Shown in pieces: positions 25,059-33,018 of a stretch of 39,938 nucleotides of DNA. Under the pieces are notes generated by a model, which was given only the letters and a program-made list of their open reading frames with translations, did not search any database and was not told where the DNA came from. Position 1 is the stretch's first letter, and each line of letters opens with the position of its first letter. The stretch is taken from assembly GCA_964440915.1 (NCBI GenBank), contig CAYTTV010000033.1, positions 1-39,938 on the forward strand, read 5' to 3'. Source of the stretch: CAMPJM01 sp964440915 (lineage in GTDB: Bacteria > Bacteroidota > Bacteroidia > Cytophagales > Cyclobacteriaceae). A program made the position numbers and the translations under genes.

Positions 25059-26163
25059 TCACCTCATCTTAAATAATCGGAAATACTATTATGACCAAAT
25101 AAGTAGGGACGATTTTGATCGTAGCCAGCTCAGTGTTTTTGAGTTAGGAACGCTTGAATTTTGTAGAGACTGGCTAAAGGGGCAAGAGCATTTCCTGCTT
25201 ACTACAAGCGGCTCTACCGGTAAACCAAAACCTATCCAAATATTGCGCAGCCAGATGGAAGCCAGTGCTGTTATGACCATTGAGAAGTTGGGCCTTGAGC
25301 CTGGCGACGGCATATTGGTCTGTATGGATACCGCTTATATCGCCGGGAAAATGATGTTGGTACGAGGCTTTGAAGGCGACATGGTCATGACCATCGTAAC
25401 GCCTGCTGCTAATCCCTTCAATAACTTGCCAACCGACAATGCCCGATTTGAATTTACGGCATTGGTTCCCCTACAAATGAAAACTATACTGGAAGGACCA
25501 GAAAAATACCTGGAAATTCTGGATGCCATGAAAGCCATCATAATAGGAGGGGGAGTTGTAAGCAGTACGCTTGAAGAGGTAATACAGCGTATAAAATCAC
25601 CGGTATATAGTACTTATGGCATGACAGAAACCGTGTCGCATATTGCCATGAGAAGGTTGAATGGGTCAACAAAATCGCAGACATACCATACAATGTCTGG
25701 AGTGATCATTGGATTAGATGACCGAGGTTGCCTTACCATAAATACGCCGGTTACCAATTTTGAAACGATTGTCACGAACGATCTTGTGACGATAGTTGAT
25801 GGAAGCAGTTTTACTTGGGAAGGGCGCATTGACAATGTGATCAATTCTGGCGGAATAAAAATCCATACGGAGCAACTGGAACAGAGTATTGAAAAGTTGT
25901 TGCATCAGTTAAGCTTACAAAATCGCTTTTTTGTTGCGGGTATTCCTCATGAATCTTTGGGAGAAATGGTTGTGTTGGTAATAGAAGGAGAGCCGTTGAA
26001 AAAAAATGTGGAGACAGCGCTCCTAAGTGCATTAAAAAAGTTTCTGCCAGCCTATCATGTGCCTAAAAAAGTGTATTATCTCCCTCAGTTTGCTGTAACC
26101 GTAACGGGCAAAGTACAACGGAAAAAGAGCCTAACTGCCTACTTGAGCAAAAACACTTCATAG
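25051..26163 (+). CDS. menE: o-Succinylbenzoate-CoA ligase (MenE), short form
   Basis: A 370-residue member of the adenylate-forming family, shorter than the roughly 450-500 residues of many MenE proteins. The P-loop TTSGSTGKPK is at 51-60, the adenylation motif STYGMTET at about 187-194, and NSGGIKIHTEQLE at about 264-276; the final catalytic lysine is in VTGKVQRKK near 351. It activates o-succinylbenzoate with CoA in menaquinone synthesis. The start ATG at 25051 overlaps the aldo/keto reductase stop by 8 bp; a TTG at 25039 would add four residues. menF and a hotdog thioesterase lie 10 kb away; menD, menB and menC are not in the window. Confidence 0.85.
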   Translation: MVDHLILNNRKYYYDQISRDDFDRSQLSVFELGTLEFCRDWLKGQEHFLLTTSGSTGKPKPIQILRSQMEASAVMTIEKLGLEPGDGILVCMDTAYIAGKMMLVRGFEGDMVMTIVTPAANPFNNLPTDNARFEFTALVPLQMKTILEGPEKYLEILDAMKAIIIGGGVVSSTLEEVIQRIKSPVYSTYGMTETVSHIAMRRLNGSTKSQTYHTMSGVIIGLDDRGCLTINTPVTNFETIVTNDLVTIVDGSSFTWEGRIDNVINSGGIKIHTEQLEQSIEKLLHQLSLQNRFFVAGIPHESLGEMVVLVIEGEPLKKNVETALLSALKKFLPAYHVPKKVYYLPQFAVTVTGKVQRKKSLTAYLSKNTS

Positions 26164-26251
26164 GCGATGACATTGAATACCAACATCCAATATCCTTTTC
26201 ACTTTCATACTTTAGCACCAGAGTTAAAAGGACGTTTAATCTTGAAATCCT

Positions 26252-26259
26252 TACTTTTG
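26252..26259 (+). promoter_or_regulatory. -7 box directly before an ATG (possible leaderless mRNA)
   Basis: TACTTTTG matches TAnnTTTG exactly and ends 4 nt before the ATG at 26264. Transcription would start at about the start codon itself. No -33 TTG at standard spacing. Confidence 0.45.
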
Positions 26260-26263
26260 CACT

Positions 26264-27037
26264 ATGACACCAAAAATAGATTTTGACAATTTAAGCCAAG
26301 TCAGCATTGCCTATCACACGCCAGACCTTCCTCCACCATATTGCTATGCCTATGCACTGGAGGCGAAGTTTGTACCGTTTGGGTTGGAGTTTTCGTTTAA
26401 ACTCACTTATACCGACCGAGATGAACTTGACGAGGACGAAATCTTTGAAGAAGGATTTACATTAAATGATGACTACGAAGGCAGCGGTAGCCTCCCGAAA
26501 GCATGGTCCGAAACCCTGACTTCGCTGCTGCAGAAAACCAATTGGACGAACAGTAAGAAAAACCTTTCGCTACATGTGAAAGTTGAGGATGTTGAAAAAA
26601 ATCTATTGGAGGGAAGCCCTTCTGATATTGAGGTGTGGGATTATTTTCTGCAAGAGCTCATGCAAGGCATTTACGAAATCAATCAGATGGAGCTGCCACT
26701 TGATTTCCGATATCGTGAGATTGAAAAATCAGGGGAACTTGAGATTGCACTTCATGCTTCCTTTGCGCAGCGGGAAGCCCATATAACTTTTGCCCAAAGC
26801 GGCACTCCAGAAAAGAAACAAGCCTTGCCATGGAAGGAGCTAAAAAAGCTACTAAAAGCAATTTATACGCCCGATTATTTGCCTGGTAATGCAAAAGAAG
26901 GGATCCCGACCAAAAGAGGAAAATACATAAATCCGGGCGATGGGCGATGGTATATGTTCGGAAAAGCTGCACTTAACCCTAGCGCTAAAGTGGATAGTCT
27001 AGCCATTCTCGAACAGCAGCTAAAGCAAGGTTTATAA
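26264..27037 (+). CDS. Hypothetical protein, 257 aa
   Basis: I do not recognise a family. The protein is soluble-looking, without signal peptide or membrane segment. The middle is acidic (DRDELDEDEIFEEGF near 47-61). The C-terminal half has WKELKKLLKAIYTPDYLPGN, then TKRGKYINPGDGRWYMFG, which looks like a folded domain rather than low complexity. Tyr, Trp and Phe content is high. It has its own -7 box directly at the start codon, so it is probably expressed separately from menE. The neighbours (menE and an OmpA lipoprotein) suggest no function. Confidence 0.75.
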   Translation: MTPKIDFDNLSQVSIAYHTPDLPPPYCYAYALEAKFVPFGLEFSFKLTYTDRDELDEDEIFEEGFTLNDDYEGSGSLPKAWSETLTSLLQKTNWTNSKKNLSLHVKVEDVEKNLLEGSPSDIEVWDYFLQELMQGIYEINQMELPLDFRYREIEKSGELEIALHASFAQREAHITFAQSGTPEKKQALPWKELKKLLKAIYTPDYLPGNAKEGIPTKRGKYINPGDGRWYMFGKAALNPSAKVDSLAILEQQLKQGL

Positions 27038-27138
27038 TCTTTAAAACAATTTTGGTCAATAATCGCTTATAATACCGTATTTTTTAAAAGTATAAAACGC
27101 TGTTTTATCGATCATTTTTTCAATAAAAAGAACACGTC

Positions 27139-27819
27139 ATGAAATTTTTAAAACTATTTTTTTGTATGATCTTATCTGTTTGTGTCATTTCTAGTTGTGC
27201 CAACTGGAGCAAGACGGCAAAAGGCGGCGCAATCGGCACAGCAGGTGGTGCTGCCGTTGGGGCTGGTGTAGGAAAACTGGCAGGCAATACCGCTGTAGGC
27301 GCCATTATGGGTGCGGCTATAGGAGGTGTAGCGGGTGCAACGATTGGCGCCTATATGGATAAACAAGCCAATGAAATGCGAGAAGACCTTGAAGGCGCTC
27401 ATATAGAACGGGTTGGAGAAGGTATAAAGATCACATTCGATTCAGGTATATTGTTCGATGTGAATAAGACAGACTTGAAGCCCGTAGCGCAGCAGAATAT
27501 CCAGGAGCTTTCTGAAACCCTAAAAAAATATGAAGACACCAATATTTTAATCGAAGGGCATACTGATGACACAGGAGCAGATGAATACAATCAAAACCTT
27601 TCTGAAAGGAGAGCAAAAAGTGTTGCGGACTACCTCAATTCATTAGGAGTAGCAAATTCAAGGGTAACCACTACAGGTTATGGAGAACAACAGCCAATTG
27701 CTGATAACACCACAGTGCAGGGTAGGGAGCAAAACCGAAGGGTAGAGATCGCTATTTATGCCAACAAAAAACTGCAAAGGGCAGCCAAACGAGGTGATTT
27801 GGACAATACAAAGTATTGA
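27139..27819 (+). CDS. OmpA-family lipoprotein with glycine-zipper segment
   Basis: A 226-residue outer-membrane lipoprotein. The signal peptide ends in a lipobox VISSC with Cys20 as the lipidated residue. Residues about 29-70 are a glycine-zipper region (GGAIGTAGGAAVGAGVGKL and a second similar run), probably membrane-associated. The C-terminal OmpA domain begins near 95: FDSGILFDVNKTDLK, EGHTDDTGADEYNQNLSERR, and NRRVEIAIYANKK near the end, including the Asp and Arg positions that bind meso-DAP of peptidoglycan. It probably links the outer membrane to the wall. Length is normal for the group. A strong terminator follows. Confidence 0.93.
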   Translation: MKFLKLFFCMILSVCVISSCANWSKTAKGGAIGTAGGAAVGAGVGKLAGNTAVGAIMGAAIGGVAGATIGAYMDKQANEMREDLEGAHIERVGEGIKITFDSGILFDVNKTDLKPVAQQNIQELSETLKKYEDTNILIEGHTDDTGADEYNQNLSERRAKSVADYLNSLGVANSRVTTTGYGEQQPIADNTTVQGREQNRRVEIAIYANKKLQRAAKRGDLDNTKY

Positions 27820-27874
27820 TAAACCATAGCCGTATTGGACAAGGGTATAGTAAACCCACACTCCCTAAGTCAAC

Positions 27875-27907
27875 AAAAAAGGCACTTCATTCCGAAGTGC
27901 CTTTTTG
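27875..27907. terminator. Bidirectional terminator between convergent genes
   Basis: GGCACTTC-loop-GAAGTGCC (27881-27888 with 27894-27901), flanked by A6 on one side and T5 on the other, so it carries a U-run when read in either direction. It serves the OmpA lipoprotein (plus) and the repeat protein (minus). Confidence 0.9.
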
Positions 27908-27943
27908 TTAGACCAAGGATGGGTAGGGGAACTTTCTCTTACC

Positions 27944-30667
27944 TTAATTTATAATATAATCTCCCTTAGAAGCCAGCATTAAGATAAAATCCTCTGCATA
28001 TTTTTGGCTTGCTTTGGCTGCTTTAGCCTGTTTTGCTTCAATCGTATAGATATGATTATCCTTTTCATAGAAGTCAGCAATGTACTTGCCCTTCACAATA
28101 TTTAAAAGAATAAAATTTTGGGCACTGGCATAATGATAAAATATAAAATCCCCTTTTATAGGCACACCTTCTTCATATACGCCTTCTGCTATTTTCTTGC
28201 CGTCCTCTCCATAAAACAGGGCTTCACCATGCCGCTTGGAGTCATAATAGTTATTGCTGTTCTTATAAGTCACCACCGACCTTTTGTTGCCATTTTCATA
28301 AAAATCGGTTTCCGTGAAAATTCCATTTTTTCCAAACTCTCTTTCTTTCACAAGGGCCGTATAGGTCCAATCTGCATAATCACTGGTTTTAACAAGCATA
28401 CCATCGAGATAATGGCTGATCGCATTGTAGCCTAGGCTGGTGCCTTCATAAGGTAGATGGTTTTTATAGGTTAGCTTGGCTTTCACTTCCCCATTTTCGT
28501 AATCTCTGTTCTCAAGCAGATCTCCCTCTTTATAGAGTTCTTCCTTATACTTGCCTCTATAGTCATAATATTGCCAAAGGCCATCGGGTTGGCCATTAGC
28601 ATATGTCTTTACTTCATTGACCGCACCTGAATAATCATAATCATAAAATACGCCCTCTAATGGCAAGCCACCTTTATAATAAGAGGTAGAATGCAACACA
28701 CCATTTACGTCAAAAAATTTGGCCTCTCCATCCAGATAGTCGTCTTTGTAGTGTGTTATTTCCAATATCTTTCCTCCTGAAAAACGTGTTGCAGCGCCTT
28801 CCTTTTTGCCCATATTGAATGTAAATGTCTGACTGAGCGTTGGCTCCTCATTGTAATAAGCTTCAATATAGATCTGTTGCTCTCCATGTGGAAGCCCGTT
28901 TTTATAAGTGGTCTTTTCTTTTATATTTTCTGTATAATCATCGTATTTATACACTGTTCCTTCATAAGGAAGCCCCTCCTTGTATATAGCTTGGCTCAAA
29001 AGCTGGCCTTTTTTATCATAAAAGGATGCCTGTCCTTCAGCCATTATCTCATAGAGTGGCTGACCCTTGGTATTAAATTTGGCTTCATTTATTAAAGCAC
29101 CAGCTTTATACTCATTTACTTTTTGAATAATGTCATTTAAAAAAATTACTTCTTTACCAGATTTAACCGGTGTGGCAGTGATTGTTCCAAGCAGTTTTCC
29201 TGTCTTATCATATGCCTTCTCCTGTTTTACATAATACTCTTCATAAAATGTTTCCTTTTTTATCTGGCCGTTTGAGTAATAGGTGATTTTCTTATCGTAA
29301 CCATAGTCTTTATTATAAACAGTAGTTTCGTAAGGTAGGCCATTATCAAAAACCTGAGAAGTGGTTACATTGGCATTTTTATATGTACTAATGGATGAAA
29401 TAAGATCGCCATACATTTCTATAAGCTTTCCCTCGTAAGGTAAGCCGTCCCTGTAGGTCAGCCTTGCAATCTCATGGCCCAACGAGTCATACATGACATT
29501 TGCCTTTCCGAGGATATGCTCTTTCTGAAGGGCTCCATTGGAGTAAAAAGACTTTTCAACAAGCCTTGTTCCTGCTGAATAGGTAATAATTTCCGTTCCA
29601 AATAAGCCGTTGAAGGTGCCTTCATAAGGATAGTCTTTTTTATAAATACCTTCATGAAGCAATTGGCCTTCTCTGTTATAAAACTGGGCTTTCCCTTCAC
29701 GGTAATCGTTCACATAAGGAATTTTTTCAGCCATTTGTCCATTGTCATGAAACTTTATGTATTCACCCTCCATCTTACCGTTGACATAAGTTGTGATGGA
29801 AGATACCAAGTCACTGTCATGCATGAATAAATACTGGGTTCCATGATGGGGCAAATAGCCATTATAAGTCAATACCCCCAACTGCTTGCCATTTTTATCA
29901 TAGTAAACTTCTTTTTCGTAGTCATTCTCATGGGTATAAATCTCTTTTTGCAGTTCACCAGTCTTATAGAAATATTTTTGATAATCTTGTGCTATGCCGT
30001 CTTTATATTCAACAATGCTTTTAGGAGTCAGTGGATTGTAGAAGAACTCCACAAAATGGCCGTTATGAATATAGCCATTGACTACCTCATCACTTTTGCC
30101 CATTAAGGCTCCTTTTTGATCATAATATGCCACCGACACAACTTTATCATCCTCATACATGTAAACAGCTTTTGTCTTGTTGGCTTCGTTCTTGGCATAC
30201 AATTCTTCCCTGACAATCCTGCCATTTTCGTAAATCGACAGATAATAATAGCCCGTTCCAATGGTCATATAAGTGCCCTCCACTGGTTCACCATTCTCAT
30301 AGGTACCTTCAGCAAGCTTTGACCCATCGGGAGCATATACGGTTAAGAGACCGCTCAACATGCCGTGCCTATATTGTGCTTTTTGTTGCAGCTCTCCTGA
30401 TTCATAATACCAGGTAGCTTCTCCATGAAACTTGTCCTCTTCAATAGACTCACTATAGGCCTTCATCTGCAACTTCCCTGATATATAGTAGTCTTTTATC
30501 CTGAAGCCATTGTCTTCTTGTTGAGGGGGCGGACGATAAAATGAAGCTTTTGTCTTAGTAGTCGGCTGCCATTGATCCGTATAAAATACAGTATCCGTTT
30601 GGGCAGATAGGCTTTGCAGACCAAGCACACAAAGGAGAAAGAGGAATAAAAAAGTTGCTTGTTTCAT
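27944..30667 (-). CDS. Large secreted MORN_2/YwqK-type repeat protein
   Basis: A 907-residue protein with a signal peptide (LFLFLLCVLGLQSLSAQ, cut near residue 22) and no sorting domain at the C-terminus. Nearly the whole chain is made of short units of the form YDKxGKLLxxxxYKxGLPYEGT; GLPYEG, GLPLEG, HLPYEG, DYPYEG and GVPIKG mark at least ten long units, and between them are many shorter YxNGxxxxE turns. This is the pattern of MORN_2 / YwqK antitoxin repeats, which form an extended beta structure. Toxin-antitoxin names attached to this family come from automated annotation and are not supported here. It is probably periplasmic or outer-membrane exposed. It lies 118 bp behind the rhomboid gene on the same strand. 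Confidence 0.85.
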   Translation of the reverse strand: MKQATFLFLFLLCVLGLQSLSAQTDTVFYTDQWQPTTKTKASFYRPPPQQEDNGFRIKDYYISGKLQMKAYSESIEEDKFHGEATWYYESGELQQKAQYRHGMLSGLLTVYAPDGSKLAEGTYENGEPVEGTYMTIGTGYYYLSIYENGRIVREELYAKNEANKTKAVYMYEDDKVVSVAYYDQKGALMGKSDEVVNGYIHNGHFVEFFYNPLTPKSIVEYKDGIAQDYQKYFYKTGELQKEIYTHENDYEKEVYYDKNGKQLGVLTYNGYLPHHGTQYLFMHDSDLVSSITTYVNGKMEGEYIKFHDNGQMAEKIPYVNDYREGKAQFYNREGQLLHEGIYKKDYPYEGTFNGLFGTEIITYSAGTRLVEKSFYSNGALQKEHILGKANVMYDSLGHEIARLTYRDGLPYEGKLIEMYGDLISSISTYKNANVTTSQVFDNGLPYETTVYNKDYGYDKKITYYSNGQIKKETFYEEYYVKQEKAYDKTGKLLGTITATPVKSGKEVIFLNDIIQKVNEYKAGALINEAKFNTKGQPLYEIMAEGQASFYDKKGQLLSQAIYKEGLPYEGTVYKYDDYTENIKEKTTYKNGLPHGEQQIYIEAYYNEEPTLSQTFTFNMGKKEGAATRFSGGKILEITHYKDDYLDGEAKFFDVNGVLHSTSYYKGGLPLEGVFYDYDYSGAVNEVKTYANGQPDGLWQYYDYRGKYKEELYKEGDLLENRDYENGEVKAKLTYKNHLPYEGTSLGYNAISHYLDGMLVKTSDYADWTYTALVKEREFGKNGIFTETDFYENGNKRSVVTYKNSNNYYDSKRHGEALFYGEDGKKIAEGVYEEGVPIKGDFIFYHYASAQNFILLNIVKGKYIADFYEKDNHIYTIEAKQAKAAKASQKYAEDFILMLASKGDYIIN

Positions 30668-30785
30668 AAACAGTTATTGTATTAATCCTTAAAATATTCA
30701 CAAAATATCAACGTGACTTCTCCATCTATCCAAGAATAGATGAGGAATGATTTTATAATAGGGTTCTGTACTTTTAAAAAGATAT

Positions 30786-31349
30786 TCAAATTTTTCTTAC
30801 GTCTTTGTAATACCAGGCACTTAACATACCTACTATTCCTCCCAGCAAGTGCGACTCCCACGAAACATTGGGTTGATTGGGCAGCAAGCCGTAAAAAATC
30901 CCTCCATACAGCAGTACCACCACCGTAGACAATAAGATCGACTTGAAATCCTTTCGAAACATGCCCAAAAAGATAAAAAAGAAAGCGAGCCCGTATATCA
31001 GGCCACTGGCTCCTATGTGGATCGCCGGACGGGCAAATAGCCAAACGAGCATGCCCGTATAGAAATAGCAATGAAAAAACACCTTGGCGGCAATTTTTTC
31101 ATAAAACATGAACAAGGCTGTAGAGAGAAATAACAGTGGAAATGTGTTGGATACCAAATGCAGTATATTGCCATGCAACAAAGGCGCAAAGAGTATGCCT
31201 ACTAGACCAAAGGTATCACGGGGATAAATTCCTAAGAAACTTAGACTTACGTTGAAGGCGTCTTCAAAAAAGAAAACCATCCAAATAAGGAGCGTAAATC
31301 GGACGGGTACAACAAAACTTCTGCTAAAGAAAAAAGAATTAGAAGCCAT
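30786..31349 (-). CDS. Rhomboid family intramembrane serine protease
   Basis: A 187-residue membrane protein with about six helices. The catalytic pair is visible: Ser115 in HIGASGLIYG and His167 in SWESHLLGGIVG. HGNILHLVSNT near 59-69 is the conserved His/Asn loop after the first helix. It cleaves membrane-anchored substrates within the bilayer. The length is the basic bacterial six-helix core. The downstream neighbour is a large secreted repeat protein; a protease-substrate relation is possible but only a guess, as that protein has no second membrane segment. Confidence 0.92.
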   Translation of the reverse strand: MASNSFFFSRSFVVPVRFTLLIWMVFFFEDAFNVSLSFLGIYPRDTFGLVGILFAPLLHGNILHLVSNTFPLLFLSTALFMFYEKIAAKVFFHCYFYTGMLVWLFARPAIHIGASGLIYGLAFFFIFLGMFRKDFKSILLSTVVVLLYGGIFYGLLPNQPNVSWESHLLGGIVGMLSAWYYKDVRKI

Positions 31350-31370
31350 TCAGTATTGATAAAAATGATA

Positions 31371-31398
31371 TAAAAGTATCCGGCAGAAATTGTCGCAA
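31371..31398 (-). promoter_or_regulatory. Probable promoter of the rhomboid gene
   Basis: On the minus strand: TTG (31398-31396), 17 bases, TACTTTTA (31378-31371), one base from the consensus, about 20 nt before the ATG at 31349. Confidence 0.45.
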
Positions 31399-31563
31399 AA
31401 TCTACTGTTTTGCATGATACTCACATACGAGTACTCTCTTGAATAATATCAAGAAGTTCTTTTCTATCTAAATCCTCAGAATTTTCATGCGTCTCAAAAA
31501 GCAAGGTGTGCCAATTGCAGACTTCTTATAAAAAAGAAGAGAGAGTACTTAGTATTATAAAGC

Positions 31564-31593
31564 TTGAGGATCCTAGAGCTCTAAGATCCTCAA
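31564..31593 (-). terminator. Long hairpin after the OmpH gene
   Basis: TTGAGGATC (31564-31572) pairs with GATCCTCAA (31585-31593), and the enclosed TAGAGCTCTA is itself a palindrome. It begins 10 bp after the ompH-like stop. The T-run is weak (CTTTATAA), so it may stabilise the mRNA end rather than terminate strongly. Confidence 0.5.
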
Positions 31594-31602
31594 TGCCAAA
31601 GC

Positions 31603-32238
31603 TTATTTTGCCTTTGTCGTATCGTTAATATTTCCCTGCTTTCCGCTTTTCTTACCATACTCATCGTTTAGCCCCACGATCACCTCTTGGGTAATATCCA
31701 AACTGTCATTGGCGTACAAAACGCCACTTCCTTTGGTGTAGGTAAGTACAAGCTGAAGGTTATTTCTTCTGCCGAACTCCTCCAAGTAATTGGCTACATT
31801 ATCGTAAAGCTCGTTGTTCACTACGTTCTCATCATTCATCAGTTCTTGTTGCAAAGTCTGCTGGTAACGAATCAGGTTTTGCTGTTTTTGCGTAAGGTTT
31901 TCTTCAACAGCACGGGCTTGTGCCATAGTCATGTTTTGGGCATTCCGTTGAAAGTCATTGATTTCATTTTGTAGGCCTTGGGCACGATTGGTGTACTCCG
32001 CTTCAAGCTTTGCCCTTTTAGCTTCCAGTTCGTCTGCCTTGTCTTTGAAATAGTCGTAGTTTTGCAACAATGAGTCTGAATTAACATAAGCAAGCTGTCG
32101 AAGAGAAGAAGAGATGCCTCCGCTTGTCTGCACTTCATTGATTGCCTCACTTTTTTCCCTACCAGTAAAGTGTAAGACATATAAAACCCCGACTGCTATT
32201 AGTAATATCACGTTCAGGACTAACGATAAATTTTTCAC
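31603..32238 (-). CDS. OmpH/Skp family periplasmic chaperone
   Basis: A 211-residue protein with an N-terminal signal or anchor helix (LVLNVILLIAVGVLYVL). The body is a long coiled coil at about 58-135, rich in Glu, Gln and Lys (KADELEAKRAKLEAEY, QARAVEENLTQKQQNLIRYQ), followed by NNLQLVLTYTKGSGVLYAND and LDITQEVIVGLN, the C-terminal strand region typical of OmpH/Skp. Skp holds unfolded outer-membrane proteins in the periplasm. The N-terminus keeps a short linker and lacks a clear cleavage site, so it may stay membrane-anchored. The start at 32238 is GTG, needed to include the signal helix. Confidence 0.88.
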   Translation of the reverse strand: MKNLSLVLNVILLIAVGVLYVLHFTGREKSEAINEVQTSGGISSSLRQLAYVNSDSLLQNYDYFKDKADELEAKRAKLEAEYTNRAQGLQNEINDFQRNAQNMTMAQARAVEENLTQKQQNLIRYQQTLQQELMNDENVVNNELYDNVANYLEEFGRRNNLQLVLTYTKGSGVLYANDSLDITQEVIVGLNDEYGKKSGKQGNINDTTKAK

Positions 32239-32455
32239 TACAAATTTCTTTTTTAGTTTATAATAATTTGGCGGTAAAGATATAAAAAGTATATGATTTT
32301 TTTAGATACATGATCTTGACTTTAAAAATTAGCCATAAGTTAACAGCAAGGTGCGAAGGAGCCAATAGTTATGAAATCATTAATTTTAAAGATTGAGCTT
32401 GAGGGAATTTGATAAAGCGAACGGCAGTTATATGGTGGACAATACTTCCATTCGC

Positions 32456-32812
32456 TCAATCTTTAAACGCTTCGTTTACTTCTAGATAGTCTTCTACTTC
32501 CTGCTTTAGTTGCAAGGTCTTGGCTTTTAAATATTCTATTTCAACTAAATGCTCGTTGAAGTCTTTTATTTCTAACCTTTCTAAAGTTTTCAACCTATCA
32601 ACAAACGTTGAAGAAGCGACAAATTGACAAGAAGATTTGAACTTATGTATGGCAAACTTAAAACCTGGTATGTCATTATTTTCAATGCAACGTTCAATGG
32701 TTTCCATAAACTCAGGTAACGTAGATATAAAGAGTTTCAATAAAGCTACAATCTCCTCTTTTTCATCAAAAAAGATTTCCTGCACTTTAGAAAGATCAAT
32801 TATTTTATCCAT
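32456..32812 (-). CDS. Stand-alone HPt (histidine phosphotransfer) protein
   Basis: A 118-residue helical protein. AIHKFKSSCQFVASSTFV around residues 54-71 matches the HPt motif (HxLKGSSxxxGA), with His56 as the phosphorylated residue. The flanking helices (LLKLFISTLPEFMETIERCI and the C-terminal coiled helix) complete the four-helix bundle. It would carry phosphate between a hybrid kinase and a response regulator in the cytoplasm. It is divergent from the sigma-54-type response regulator at 33019, an obvious candidate partner. No kinase is adjacent. Confidence 0.88.
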   Translation of the reverse strand: MDKIIDLSKVQEIFFDEKEEIVALLKLFISTLPEFMETIERCIENNDIPGFKFAIHKFKSSCQFVASSTFVDRLKTLERLEIKDFNEHLVEIEYLKAKTLQLKQEVEDYLEVNEAFKD

Positions 32813-32948
32813 TTTTTGGGAGATAATTTTAGTCTATAAAATTATAGTGTTTAAAAGGCTTCTGACTATCTTTTATTATGGCTACTGCCTTTTTCTTTAT
32901 TGTAAACCTTCTGCTTTCATGACCTCAACAAAAAATGCAGTAAAATAA

Positions 32949-32979
32949 TTGCTGAAACCAAAAGGTAGCCCTATTTTTG
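32949..32979 (+). promoter_or_regulatory. Full-consensus promoter of the response regulator
   Basis: TTG (32949-32951), 20 bases, TATTTTTG (32972-32979): full match to TTG-N(17-23)-TAnnTTTG, leader about 35 nt. This is a housekeeping promoter, not a sigma-54 one. Confidence 0.68.
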
Positions 32980-33018
32980 TTTAAATTAAACAATAATAAG
33001 AAAAAATTTAAATTAATT

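Noticed and set aside
27944..30667. Toxin-antitoxin role for the YwqK-repeat protein
   Set aside because: It is a large exported repeat protein with no toxin partner; the name reflects a misleading family title.
32239..33018. Sigma-54 (-24/-12) promoter near the regulator
   Set aside because: No TGGC-N-TTGC pair with correct spacing was found by eye in the intergenic regions around it.
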